From a virus, in IMG/VR virus record IMGVR_UViG_3300011113_000163, positions 1 through 62,057 of that record: a stretch of DNA of 62,057 bases; one strand, 5' to 3'. Below are positions 19,601 to 28,319 of the stretch, piece after piece (position 1 is the stretch's first letter; every line of letters begins with the position of its first letter). The notes beneath the pieces were generated by a model that saw only the letters and a program-made list of their open reading frames with translations, was not told the DNA's origin and did not search any database. A program made the translations under genes and the position numbers.

Positions 19601-19786
19601 ATTGATGAAGGGTTTGGAGTATTAGATTCTGATAATCTTAATAGCATGTTTGCGTTATTTGATTATCTCAAATCACAGTTTGGTTTTATTATGTGTATAT
19701 CACATATCGATGCTATGCGTGATATTGTAGATAAACTTATAGAAATTAAGAAAGATAGCGGATATTCTAAAATAAGTTATTCCTGA
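16640..19786 (+). CDS. Fused Mre11-Rad50 recombination nuclease (gp47-gp46 fusion)
   Basis: One 1048-residue polypeptide carries both subunits of the Mre11-Rad50 (SbcD-SbcC, T4 gp47-gp46) complex, which resects DNA ends for recombination-dependent replication. The N-terminal metallophosphoesterase has all motifs: D19-V-H21, G56-D57, G91-N-H93-D94, H161-H162-G and G195-D-I-H198. The ATPase half has Walker A A404-PNASGKST, a long coiled coil broken by a zinc hook C723-K-Y-C726, the ABC signature L957-TSGM, Walker B with D989-E990 and a late CISHID switch histidine. T4 encodes these as two proteins (about 340 and 560 residues). The reading frame runs unbroken from start to stop, with no internal stop or overlap. 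It overlaps the primase by 13 bases. Confidence 0.95.
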   Translation: MFTIDIGLERIDRIYHIADVHVRNVKRHEEYRQVFKKLYAYIKKTKTKNSVIYVAGDIVHAKTDMSPELVHVVSDFFQNLADIAPTIIICGNHDCNLNNANRLDAISPIVKALNHPQLHYLKDNGIYCISDVHFNVMSIFNKPSEYIKAKDFDGKYKIALHHGAVNLAQTDIGMTLSNTHVTNELFEGHDLVLLGDIHKLQFLDSKKTIAYPGSLIQQNYGEALHHGILVWDLATSTSEFVEIVNDHGYYTFEIENGVILNPSNDVPKKPKLRLKVKDTETSVLKTIVSDLRKQYKVQEITVHKVNALSNYDPKQKVNFGNIRDVEWQNNAITDYLNDTYALDEELLDCVRHINRTVHGKLPESEITRNALWTPKMFEFSNMFSYGNDNVIDFSTLNGSYGLFAPNASGKSTLLDALAFCCFDRCSRTTKAIHVLNNKRSTFECKFQFELDGKDYFIQRTGKKNNKGHVKVDVDFWYINESGEEILLNGDQRDTTNKIIRQYLGSYEDFVLTALSLQSNNTGFIDMSQRERKELLTQFLDIDVFEQQYQIANEEIRETAALIREYKRTDHSTSLSEASQTITNLTKSLKSITKQKTELESMKDDLTEIVINMTKELKTIGTGIEKPDNIKAKINIKLSQLDSLNDQSNEITEQLDQLEDNINSIVTELEDYDRDALDAKKQEILKNIDTHRDLTSREKLLEMDIAHAEKMVSKLEKHQWDPNCKYCMANPWLQDTKKASERLPLLQEEYKALQAEIEIIWPQCDMYDVNKEYVHLGDLESRHGKFILKQSELQLKDQKLKSAIQHVNSELQELERLLNDSLQHIDDLKFNEEKNEEILEHQQEIADLTNEIKSLESNILQISGKILMAEQAKQDAEKAIARLHDLEIQYKGYEYYLLSVKRDGVPYRLITKALPQIEAEINNILAQIVDFSILLETDGKNINGYIVYDQDNFWPLELTSGMEKFVASLAIRTSLIKISSLPRPNFLAIDEGFGVLDSDNLNSMFALFDYLKSQFGFIMCISHIDAMRDIVDKLIEIKKDSGYSKISYS

Positions 19787-19794
19787 TATTTATA
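19786..19794 (+). promoter_or_regulatory. Late element copy
   Basis: TGATATTTATATGAAAAG, starting at the end of the fused nuclease gene and ending 19 bases before the ATG of the 1256-residue fibre protein. Confidence 0.6.
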
Positions 19795-19813
19795 TGAAAA
19801 GTAGGAATAGTAA

Positions 19814-22800
19814 ATGCCGTTACGTAAAAAAGTCTCGTACGTAGGATTAAAAGATTTTGATTATTTAATTAGAGATACTAGTCTAACATCACCAGACTTC
19901 TTTAATATCGTACATTTTCCAGAAAAATTTAAAGCTGGTAAAAATTTATTTAAATTACGTGCACATCCATCTAACTTAGTAAATTTTAGTGAAATATTCA
20001 TTGAAATATTAGATTATAACGGTAAGCCTGTTTATTATGAACCTTTAAATTATATTGAAAAGGACGGTACACGTGTAATTGCTGTATATATTTACGAAGA
20101 TACGCCCCCGGATACATGTACTGTATATTTAGCCGGACGTACCGCGGTTAATCCAATCACTGGCGAATCGATACCTGCGGCGGTAGAGGATCGTACTAGT
20201 CCTAATGTATTATGGTCTCGTTCTGTTACAATTGCGCCTAATGATCGAAACGATGTAGAAATTATATATACGCAGTATCCGTCATTAGTAATATCAGAAG
20301 TTGTTCAATCGTATCTGCAACCTACTAACGTATACAACGTATTTACGCAATTGTCAGGTTCTGGCGGAACTATGACTATTACACCGGCTCCTTCTCAAGT
20401 TATCGGAGGATTAATCAATAGTACATTAGGCGGCCCTACTGGCCCGAGTACTACTACACCACAAGGCGCTGGCTCTGCAGGTACTCCGTCATTTGGTAAC
20501 CAATTTTACGATTTAACTCCTACTGAAAATACATTGGCGTTAACTAACGGAGCTACTGCATTATCTCCCCCGTTAAATACATTAAACGGATATTCATTAC
20601 TTACAACATCTGGATTTGCTTTATCGTCGCAAATGGAGGGAGGTGTTATTGTAGTTAGGCAACCTAATATTTCTATTCAACCGCCTACCCGCGGAAAAAG
20701 TGGATTAGTATATCCTAATTCGCAAGTTAATGAAACTAATACAAATATATTAGGAACTAGTTCACAGTTAAGCGGATCAATTAAATTTGCTATTGTAAAT
20801 GTTATTAATTCGACTCAAGCACTTGTATCTCAATTTGACGGATTTAAAAATACTAATGATAATACATATGGACCGTTTAATATAAGATTACGTAAGCAAT
20901 TACAGGGCGGGCAGTTTGTAACATATGTAGCAAACGCATTACAAGCTTCGTCTAATTTTACCGCTAGTTTTATACAGCCGACAGCTACTGTACTAACACA
21001 GAATTCTGCTAGTTTTGCTGATATAATTTTAACAGATATAGAGCCGGCTACTGGCGATGTATATAAAATTAAGACATTGTATAAACCTAGCGGATTCTTT
21101 GGAGATTTTAGTGATTTAGGAGATACAATTTTAGAACAGACGGATCTATTGATAGATACTGGGTCGTTAGAAACTAATGTTGTTATAGGATCTTATTACG
21201 AAAATTACGGCCGTTTTGATAATTTAGCAGAAATTAATCAATACTGGGAGTCAAGTTCATTAGGCTCAGTTACTAATCCATTTGCTATAACATATGATAC
21301 AGCTACACTTATAGGCGGAGCTAGACTTTTAACAGATTGGAGCCCTTCAAATCAATATATAGCTAGTATAGGAGATGCGTGTATATTTAATATACGACAA
21401 CAGTATCGCCCGTCAGTAACTAAAAATACCGAGTATTTAGTTAAATTTAGAATTGCAAATGATACTACAATTGCTAATTATTCGTCGAACGACCCAAATA
21501 TACCAAATGCTCGTTTAGATGTTTATGTATCCGGTTCTAGAATTACATATCAAGAAGAGTATCGATATACTCAAGCTGGCGAAATTGTTACAGTTCCAAA
21601 TATAAATGCTACATTGGTAGGAAATTTTAGAGATAACGGACCGTTAGGTACACGTATCGGAACATATCAAATTAAACAATCGCCTAGTTCATACGCAAAT
21701 GTAGTATTTAGATTTAAAGCGGAAGATAATGGGCCTATTGATATTAAATTTGTAACACGCCGTGGATCGTTTATTTTAGCAGATGTACAATTATTAGCTG
21801 ACAAAGAAACAGGATATTCGCCTAATTACGTACGTCTTTCAAAGCGAATACCTACTGAACATTTAAATACTCCATTAACATTTAAATTTCAATATTACGA
21901 CTATCGTGGTAATAAAGCTGATTTAGAAAGTATTGCATTTGGTGCCGTATTTGACGGTGATAATACTTATATAGACGGAGTTAATAACTTAATTACTGGC
22001 TCAATATTTTTAAGTAATCAAACTAACAGTGGTATTGAAATGGCCGGCGTTAGTTCTGGATTTATACGGTCTGTCGGATTCATAGGAGTTAATAGTAGTA
22101 GTAGTGGCGGATTTGTATTATATTCTGGATCTATTTTACGTAATGTAACGGATGAATTTAAAAACGGCGGCGTTGGATTTACTGCAGCTGCGTCGACAGC
22201 TTCTTATATACGTGTTAATACAATAAACGAAGAACTGACAATCAAATCGACTGGATTTAAATTATCAACTAGTAAAGGCGGTAATACCATAATGCAGTTT
22301 ACGGGCTCGGTTGGTATATCCGGTAGTTTAATACAAGACGGTGTTATTCGATTAGATCCGACAACCGATCCAGGTAGTGTATTTCCAAGCTCGTCATTTA
22401 TATATCAGAGCGGTTCTAATACCAATTTAGGAAGTGATTTATTTATTAAACAATCGAATCAAATAGTCAAATTTAATTGGTTGGCAGATCAGCTGTATAC
22501 GGGTTTGTTATATGGAGGTGTAGTAACTTATTCTGGAAGCACTGCATATATTTCATCCGGCTCTGGTTTAGTCGTCAATTACAATGCTAATAACTATAAT
22601 GAAAGTGCGCCGTCAATACAATATATCACATGGCCTAGTTTATCATTTACTCCTACTTATTTACCCGTACGGCAAGTTACTTATTTAGCAATAGATTCTG
22701 GTAGTAATGTATATCAAAGTTATACGCCTTTTACACGCGATGATTATTATGATAAAGTTGTATTAGGCGCAATAGGACATTTTGATTTAGCAAACGTAAC

Positions 22801-23584
22801 AGCGTTTCAAGGAGCAGCGCATACCGTTTACGGACAATCTATACAAACAAATGCATTCGTTGATGCGTTTGGTCCATTAAAAGTATCTGGATATGAACTA
22901 ACAGCACAACCGTCTAGCTTTAAATTGACAGTAGGTAGTGGCACTTCGTTTATACATGGCGGATTCTATGATTATGATCCGACGGACCCGTCGACAATAA
23001 ATACTACGTCACAGACAACGGCTAGCTTAGCATATGTATATCAAAACGGATCTGGCGGAATTTACTTTGATACAAACGGCGGCGCGTTCTATACAAACGT
23101 TACTAGTAGTAAATATGACGACGGTACCGGGACACCAGCTGCAGTTTCAAATAACAACTGGACTATTCAACGTGTATTCGCTGATCCGCGAACCGGTAAG
23201 TTATATATCTATTACGGCCGGACTGTGTATGCAACAAAAGCAACTGCATTAGCAAGTCTATCATCAGATACTTTCTCAGAAGGAGATACATTTGACTTTA
23301 CGACTTTCCTAGGATATTTAGTTGTAAAAAGTAACACGACAGATTTATCTAATACAACGGATAATTCTATATTAGCCGCCGGATTGTTTAGGGGTGTTAG
23401 TGGAGGGGGCGGAAGTTCTGGCGGCGGAACAACATCGCCAGGAGGCTCAGATACCCAAATACAATATAACAATGTGGGTTCTTTCGGGGGCGTGCCTGTA
23501 CTAACATATGATGGCACTACATTAAGAGCAACCGGATCATTTACAGGCTCATTTGAAGGTTTAATCAACGGCGGTACTTTCTAA
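19814..23584 (+). CDS. Large tail fibre or fibre-base protein
   Basis: A 1256-residue beta-rich virion protein opening the first fibre locus. The N-terminal 150 residues (opening MPLRKKVSYVGLKDFDYLIR) are conserved-looking and probably attach the protein to the tail. Low-complexity Gly/Thr/Pro linkers follow near residues 190-225. The middle has repeated beta-sandwich-like modules. Near residue 1195 a GGGGSSGGG linker leads to a GSDTQIQYNN-type fibre repeat (residue about 1211) and GTTLRATGSFTGSFEG at the end. TAGGAA lies before the start. The next gene follows after 17 bases. I infer a fibre. The receptor is unknown. Confidence 0.7.
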   Translation: MPLRKKVSYVGLKDFDYLIRDTSLTSPDFFNIVHFPEKFKAGKNLFKLRAHPSNLVNFSEIFIEILDYNGKPVYYEPLNYIEKDGTRVIAVYIYEDTPPDTCTVYLAGRTAVNPITGESIPAAVEDRTSPNVLWSRSVTIAPNDRNDVEIIYTQYPSLVISEVVQSYLQPTNVYNVFTQLSGSGGTMTITPAPSQVIGGLINSTLGGPTGPSTTTPQGAGSAGTPSFGNQFYDLTPTENTLALTNGATALSPPLNTLNGYSLLTTSGFALSSQMEGGVIVVRQPNISIQPPTRGKSGLVYPNSQVNETNTNILGTSSQLSGSIKFAIVNVINSTQALVSQFDGFKNTNDNTYGPFNIRLRKQLQGGQFVTYVANALQASSNFTASFIQPTATVLTQNSASFADIILTDIEPATGDVYKIKTLYKPSGFFGDFSDLGDTILEQTDLLIDTGSLETNVVIGSYYENYGRFDNLAEINQYWESSSLGSVTNPFAITYDTATLIGGARLLTDWSPSNQYIASIGDACIFNIRQQYRPSVTKNTEYLVKFRIANDTTIANYSSNDPNIPNARLDVYVSGSRITYQEEYRYTQAGEIVTVPNINATLVGNFRDNGPLGTRIGTYQIKQSPSSYANVVFRFKAEDNGPIDIKFVTRRGSFILADVQLLADKETGYSPNYVRLSKRIPTEHLNTPLTFKFQYYDYRGNKADLESIAFGAVFDGDNTYIDGVNNLITGSIFLSNQTNSGIEMAGVSSGFIRSVGFIGVNSSSSGGFVLYSGSILRNVTDEFKNGGVGFTAAASTASYIRVNTINEELTIKSTGFKLSTSKGGNTIMQFTGSVGISGSLIQDGVIRLDPTTDPGSVFPSSSFIYQSGSNTNLGSDLFIKQSNQIVKFNWLADQLYTGLLYGGVVTYSGSTAYISSGSGLVVNYNANNYNESAPSIQYITWPSLSFTPTYLPVRQVTYLAIDSGSNVYQSYTPFTRDDYYDKVVLGAIGHFDLANVTAFQGAAHTVYGQSIQTNAFVDAFGPLKVSGYELTAQPSSFKLTVGSGTSFIHGGFYDYDPTDPSTINTTSQTTASLAYVYQNGSGGIYFDTNGGAFYTNVTSSKYDDGTGTPAAVSNNNWTIQRVFADPRTGKLYIYYGRTVYATKATALASLSSDTFSEGDTFDFTTFLGYLVVKSNTTDLSNTTDNSILAAGLFRGVSGGGGSSGGGTTSPGGSDTQIQYNNVGSFGGVPVLTYDGTTLRATGSFTGSFEGLINGGTF

Positions 23585-23588
23585 ACGA

Positions 23589-23597
23589 ATATTTATA
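23589..23597 (+). promoter_or_regulatory. Late element copy, very close to a start codon
   Basis: GAATATTTATAATAAATG. Only four bases separate it from the ATG of the 711-residue fibre gene, so a transcript started just downstream would be leaderless or nearly so. Confidence 0.5.
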
Positions 23598-23601
23598 ATA
23601 A

Positions 23602-25737
23602 ATGGCTACAATAATAACTAAAAATAGTGCAACCGCAGGTAATACTCCAAGTAATTTAACACAGGGAGAGTTAGCAATTAATGTAGCGGACGGCCGTTTA
23701 TTTTATGGAAGCGGGTCTAGTAGTGTAGTAAAACAGTTTGATACTATATCAACCGCATCTTACGCTACAAATGCCGGTAATGCTTCTGCAATAGATATCT
23801 ACTCATTTAGCAGTCCAGTAGATAGCTATTTATTGATGTCAAATGTAGTTGGCACGACTGGAGTAGCAATAGGCGGCGACGCTGATCTGCGATACAATTC
23901 AAGTACAAATGTATTAACAGTAGGAAATATATCAGCTACAACATTAACAGGTTCATTATTAGGTACGGCTAGTAATGCAATAAATGCTGTAACGGCTTCC
24001 TACTTAATCGGTTCAGTAACTAGCGCCAGTTATGCAAGTACAGCTTCTTATATAAACACATTAAATCAAAGTTTAGTTGTTAATGGCGGACTTGTAGTAA
24101 CTAGTGGTTCTACGGCGAGTAATACAACAATAATGCAAGTTCAGTTAGCAAACAATGCTAAGCAAGTCGAAATAGCTACAAGTAATGGACATAGTGTATT
24201 AACTACATATAATTCAAATCAATTGCCAGTAAATCAAATCCATTCAAACAGTACTACATATTTCGCTAGTAGTTCCTTAAGTAGATTTATTGTAGGTGAT
24301 AGTAGTGGCTTATCCGGAAAATTTGGTGTTAAAGGAGATGCGTCAGATTCTAGTGTAAACACCTATCTTATAAACTCAAATAATACAATATTACTATCTG
24401 CATTAAATAATGGAAACATTGGCATAGGCACTATTTCACCGTCATTTCCATTAGATGTGGTTGGTCCTGCACGCTTTCAAAACGGAATTACAGGGTCAAT
24501 GGTACTTACAGGATCGTTAACAACGACCGGTATAATGTCAGCTTCATCCTTTAATTCTGTGTTATCCGTATTTTCTCAAAGTAGATTATTATTAGATAAC
24601 ACTTTTAACAACACAGCTGAGACTATTGCTACTCCAAATAGCATTCGTAATCGATCTCCTCTATTGCGAGTATATGGAACATATACTACAGCATCGGCAA
24701 ATGCCGCTTACAATAACCAAATAATATCAACTCACTTATATCCAACTTTTAATCCTACAAATAACACAATAGCTGTATTTAATACGCTAGTATTAGAACC
24801 GCAATTTTTAAATACTAATGCTACTGGTAGTGCTAGAGGATTATATGTGACTCCAGGCTTTTCTGGCGCACACCCAAACTGGAGAAGTATAGAATGGGAT
24901 AATATTGAGGGATATGGATTATATGGGTCTGGGACTGCTCGGAATTATTTAAATGGATCTTTAGGAATTGGAACATTAACCCCATCTGCTTCATTACATA
25001 CTACCGGTAGTGGAATAATCGTAGGCACTTTATCAGTAGGTACATCAAGTTTAGGCCCAAATGAAAATACAATAACTCTAGGAGCACGCGACGCTGCTTC
25101 CGAAGGAGGTCAAATTGGATTCAATGCTCCGGGTGGAACATATACATCTGCCTCAATGGTCGACCTTTACCAAAACAGACTTAGGGTATTAAGAGGAACG
25201 AATGCTGGTAGTGATGCTGAAGTTGCATGGTGGAGTATGCACTCCAAGCAAATGGCGTTACCGGCTTATAATAGTGCTACAGCATTTACTGGAAATGAAG
25301 TAGCAATGTTAGGAGTAGATAGTAGTGGGAATGTTTTAACAACAACAATACTAGGCGCTGTATTAACTAATAACTATATCGGTGCTGGTTTTACTAATCC
25401 CATAGTTACTTATATGCCTTTTGGAGCCGCGACAGTATCAGGTACTGAATCACAACGTCAAGTAGCATCGCCTGTTGCTGGATCATTAAAGAATTTTTAC
25501 TTAAGAACAAATAACGCATCGCCAGCCGGCAGTGTAACAACTTTTATAATTAGGGTTAACGGTGTAGCTACAAATATTAAAATAACTATATCTGGAAGTG
25601 CAGCAGCTGGTAAATTTTTTGATACTACAAACTCCGCTATAGTAGCTGTAGGTGATGATATTTCATTGCAAGTAAGTACTAGTGTAGGTAATAGTCCCCA
25701 AGTTAATCAATATAGTATTGGAATAATTCCTTCTTAA
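23602..25737 (+). CDS. Tail fibre with GIGT-x-P repeats
   Basis: A 711-residue fibre. The opening MATIITKNSATAGNTPSNL followed by GELAINVADGRLFYG is typical of trimeric fibre proteins, where this segment begins a repetitive shaft. Ser/Ala/Thr-rich shaft repeats (TASYA, TGSLLGTAS) follow. Two units of the type GIGT-x-(S/T)P-x(3)-L lie near residues 271 and 453. The last 130 residues form a compact beta domain that could be the receptor-binding tip. I see no C-terminal S74 chaperone (no conserved Ser/Lys dyad), so no intramolecular chaperone is proposed. There is no Shine-Dalgarno site, and the late element sits four bases upstream of the ATG. Confidence 0.75.
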   Translation: MATIITKNSATAGNTPSNLTQGELAINVADGRLFYGSGSSSVVKQFDTISTASYATNAGNASAIDIYSFSSPVDSYLLMSNVVGTTGVAIGGDADLRYNSSTNVLTVGNISATTLTGSLLGTASNAINAVTASYLIGSVTSASYASTASYINTLNQSLVVNGGLVVTSGSTASNTTIMQVQLANNAKQVEIATSNGHSVLTTYNSNQLPVNQIHSNSTTYFASSSLSRFIVGDSSGLSGKFGVKGDASDSSVNTYLINSNNTILLSALNNGNIGIGTISPSFPLDVVGPARFQNGITGSMVLTGSLTTTGIMSASSFNSVLSVFSQSRLLLDNTFNNTAETIATPNSIRNRSPLLRVYGTYTTASANAAYNNQIISTHLYPTFNPTNNTIAVFNTLVLEPQFLNTNATGSARGLYVTPGFSGAHPNWRSIEWDNIEGYGLYGSGTARNYLNGSLGIGTLTPSASLHTTGSGIIVGTLSVGTSSLGPNENTITLGARDAASEGGQIGFNAPGGTYTSASMVDLYQNRLRVLRGTNAGSDAEVAWWSMHSKQMALPAYNSATAFTGNEVAMLGVDSSGNVLTTTILGAVLTNNYIGAGFTNPIVTYMPFGAATVSGTESQRQVASPVAGSLKNFYLRTNNASPAGSVTTFIIRVNGVATNIKITISGSAAAGKFFDTTNSAIVAVGDDISLQVSTSVGNSPQVNQYSIGIIPS

Positions 25738-25739
25738 TT

Positions 25740-25997
25740 ATGATACAAAATAAATTTACACAATTAAATACTAATTTTATATTAGAGTTGCTTGATACTA
25801 TGGATGGTAAAGTACGTTTCACTTTATTCAATAATCCATCTGATTTATCTCAAAAAATAATATCCGTAGAAAACAGAGTCGATGAGTTTGATCAAATGAT
25901 TGTAGATTTCTATACAGATAATTCTAAATTAGATTATTTTATATCATTAATGATTCAAGATCATATAACTGCATTTGCAATCTATAATAATCTATAA
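25740..25997 (+). CDS. Small unknown protein after fibre gene
   Basis: An 85-residue acidic protein (MIQNKFTQLNTNFILELLDT) that I do not recognise. It starts two bases after the fibre stop and ends before a late element, so it is probably translated from the fibre message. Small genes directly after fibre genes are often fibre chaperones. That is only a positional suggestion here. The predicted structure is a short beta segment followed by two helices. Confidence 0.6.
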   Translation: MIQNKFTQLNTNFILELLDTMDGKVRFTLFNNPSDLSQKIISVENRVDEFDQMIVDFYTDNSKLDYFISLMIQDHITAFAIYNNL

Positions 25998-26004
25998 CGT
26001 TAAC

Positions 26005-26013
26005 ATATTTATA
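26005..26013 (+). promoter_or_regulatory. Late element copy
   Basis: ACATATTTATACAAAAGA, ending 16 bases before the ATG of the bifunctional nucleotidylyltransferase gene. This marks that enzyme as a late product. Confidence 0.6.
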
Positions 26014-26029
26014 CAAAAGAAGTATAGAT

Positions 26030-27703
26030 ATGAGTTTAAGTAATTGGTTAGTTGAACAAATTGTAACGGAAGCTGCTAACATACAGCGTGTTATAGCAGT
26101 ATATCCAGGACGTTTTCAGCCATTTGGACCTCACCACGCAAAAGCGTTTGCTTGGTTACAAGGAAAGTTTGGTGCTGAAAATACATATATTGTAACTAGT
26201 GATAAAGTTAAACCTCCTAAATCTCCGTTTTCATTTGCCGATAAAAAAAATATTATTACTAATTACGGCATAAAAAATCTTGTACAAACTAAACAACCAT
26301 ATACGCCGACAGAATTGTTAAATCAATTCGATCCGGCAACGACTGCAGTTGTTTTTATGGTAGGTCAAAAGGATATGGAAGAAGATCCTAGATTTGCTAT
26401 GATGCCTAAAAAGAGCGGAGATCCGTCATATTTTCAACCATATGCTACAAATAAAAATAAACTGCAGGGATATGGTAAACATGGATATCTAATTGTAGCT
26501 CCTCATGTATCATTACGAGTTACGGGATATGGAGAAATGTCAGGAACAGAATTACGTACTGCATTAAAAAATGCAACCCCAACCACATTTAAAACAATAA
26601 TGGGTTGGTATAATCCAACTGTATATAATATGATTAAAAAAAACTTAACTGAATCTGTTAATAAAAGAATGTTAATAGAGGGAGGTGCTGGTGGCCATAT
26701 GGCACATCCATTTGATATTCCGTCTGTAAAAACCGGTAAAGACTTAGTAAAAGTATTTGTACAAGCTGCTAACTATTTAGAAAAAGGCCCGGCATCTGTT
26801 AAGATAGACGGTGTTAACGCTAGCATTAGATTGGTTAATGTTGATGGGCGTCGTCAGTTTGTAATGGATAGAGGATCTAGCAAACCGTTAGATGTTAAAG
26901 GCGTAACTAAAGATGATCTTGAAGCACGTTTTGGTGCAGGGCATGGCATGATAGTTACCGGAGGTAAAGTATTAGATATATTTAATGATGCTATACCAAA
27001 TATATCAGCTCAACTTAAAACATTAGGCTTATGGAACAATCCTAACATATTGTTCAATATTGAGTATGTAGCTGGTTCTACCAATGTATTATCTTATAAC
27101 AAAAACTTCTTAGCAATACATGGATTGTTAGAAATTGAACAAGTAACACCTAAGCGTCGTGCTACTAAAGAGATAACTTATAATAAGAAATCCATGCAAG
27201 ATTTATTGAACAATTTAGCCCCGACTGCAAATGAATACGGGTTCGAAGTTTTAGGTTCCGTACCGACTACATTGGACAAATATCCAGATTTTCAAGGAGA
27301 ACTTGCTAAAAAGTATGCCATTACTATTAATGGTAAAAAAGTTTCTAAAACATTAAATCAATGGCTATCAACTGCACAAAACGAACGTGATACAACAGTT
27401 AAATTGGCGGATGGAAAAGCAGTTGGAGCTCAATCAAAACAAATTTTATTGGCATTGTCACAAGGCGAAGATGCTGCTAAAATAGTAGCTGATCCAGACG
27501 ATGTAGAAAAAGTAGTTAACGGCTTTGTTATTTATTTGGCTACAATGGAATTAGGTAATGCAGTGTTAGAAGCATTGAGTTCGCCACTAGGACCAGTTAA
27601 AGAACATGAAGGTATTGTAATTAGAGATCCTAAAATATATGATAGTCCATTTAAAATAACTGGTCGATTCATTGTTAAAGGACTTGAATCACAGTTTAGA
27701 TAG
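26030..27703 (+). CDS. Bifunctional nucleotidylyltransferase / ligase-like enzyme with a capsid-targeting-like N terminus
   Basis: A 557-residue fusion. Residues 20-200 are a cytidylyltransferase-superfamily domain of NMN adenylyltransferase type. The first motif is G27-RFQPF-GPHHAK (a variant of GRFQPFHxGH) and the second is M-SGTELR near residue 178. Residues 240-557 have the motifs of covalent nucleotidyltransferases (ATP-dependent RNA/DNA ligases): motif I K258-IDG, III FNIE345YV, IV E527-GIVIRD, and lysines 542 and 550 at the motif V position. Motifs I and IV are 269 residues apart, more than in T4 RNA ligase 2, so an insertion is likely. The first 14 residues (MSLSNWLVEQIVTE, then A) resemble a T4 capsid-targeting peptide with a gp21-type cut site. 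Further LTE-S (E208) and LIE-G (E217) sites lie between the domains. Substrates are unknown. Confidence 0.8.
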   Translation: MSLSNWLVEQIVTEAANIQRVIAVYPGRFQPFGPHHAKAFAWLQGKFGAENTYIVTSDKVKPPKSPFSFADKKNIITNYGIKNLVQTKQPYTPTELLNQFDPATTAVVFMVGQKDMEEDPRFAMMPKKSGDPSYFQPYATNKNKLQGYGKHGYLIVAPHVSLRVTGYGEMSGTELRTALKNATPTTFKTIMGWYNPTVYNMIKKNLTESVNKRMLIEGGAGGHMAHPFDIPSVKTGKDLVKVFVQAANYLEKGPASVKIDGVNASIRLVNVDGRRQFVMDRGSSKPLDVKGVTKDDLEARFGAGHGMIVTGGKVLDIFNDAIPNISAQLKTLGLWNNPNILFNIEYVAGSTNVLSYNKNFLAIHGLLEIEQVTPKRRATKEITYNKKSMQDLLNNLAPTANEYGFEVLGSVPTTLDKYPDFQGELAKKYAITINGKKVSKTLNQWLSTAQNERDTTVKLADGKAVGAQSKQILLALSQGEDAAKIVADPDDVEKVVNGFVIYLATMELGNAVLEALSSPLGPVKEHEGIVIRDPKIYDSPFKITGRFIVKGLESQFR

Positions 27704-27712
27704 ATATTTATA
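27704..27712 (+). promoter_or_regulatory. Late element copy
   Basis: AGATATTTATAATAAAAT, beginning one base after the preceding stop codon. It ends 22 bases before the ATG of the 192-residue protein and probably drives the run through terminase. Confidence 0.6.
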
Positions 27713-27734
27713 ATAAAATTATACAGGGAATATA

Positions 27735-28313
27735 ATGGCAACAGAAAAAGAATTACGTAATGAAATCCGTAAGCATGTACAAAAAATTCTTAAAGAATAT
27801 CAACCAGGTGGATTTTTACAAAGCGTAGGCGCACAAGCACGTACGAGTCTAGGATCAGGCCGTAGCATGCTAGATAAATATTTAGGTAATGTTGATACTG
27901 AAAGATTGGCTAGATTACCTAAAATGCAAAAGGTAAATTTACTAGCTGCATTAATGAGAACATTCGGCATTTCTGCTAACGATTTAACATCATTACGTGG
28001 ACAAGTATCACGTACATTGAAAGGATATGAGACAGCAGACGCACCGGTTGAAGAAGGTAAGCTCAATGAACTTGATTTTGAAAATCCACCTACCGACGCT
28101 AGTACAGATTCTGGAGATTCAGAAGTAAGTTCGGGTTTAGCCGCAAAAGGTGAAAAACTAAAAGATACTCAGGCATATAAAATGATGGTAAAGCAATTAG
28201 AAAACAAGCCGGCATCAGATCAATCAGCGTTTGTTTTAGATTTATTATCAAACTTACCGTTGGATGATTCTGCTAAACGCATGATTAAGATGAAAATTAA
28301 ATCGTCATTATAA
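27735..28313 (+). CDS. Unknown helical protein, first gene of the pre-terminase operon
   Basis: A 192-residue protein that I do not recognise. It opens with a charged helix (ELRNEIRKHVQKILKEY) like the N termini at 21 and 28924. A Gly/Ser-rich link follows, then a helical region (residues 50-100) and an acidic, Ser/Asp-rich linker (about 115-140) after a KLNE-L site (E112) of the type cut by T4 prohead proteases. A compact helical end carries KMMVKQLENKPASDQSAF. A CAGGGAAT site precedes the start. It is probably head-associated, judging from its place upstream of terminase. Confidence 0.65.
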   Translation: MATEKELRNEIRKHVQKILKEYQPGGFLQSVGAQARTSLGSGRSMLDKYLGNVDTERLARLPKMQKVNLLAALMRTFGISANDLTSLRGQVSRTLKGYETADAPVEEGKLNELDFENPPTDASTDSGDSEVSSGLAAKGEKLKDTQAYKMMVKQLENKPASDQSAFVLDLLSNLPLDDSAKRMIKMKIKSSL

Positions 28314-28319
28314 TAGTTT

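Noticed and set aside
23602-25737. C-terminal S74 (endosialidase-type) self-cleaving chaperone in fibre genes
   Set aside because: GIGT-x-P repeats often come with it, but the C termini here lack the expected long helical end and the conserved catalytic Ser/Lys arrangement.
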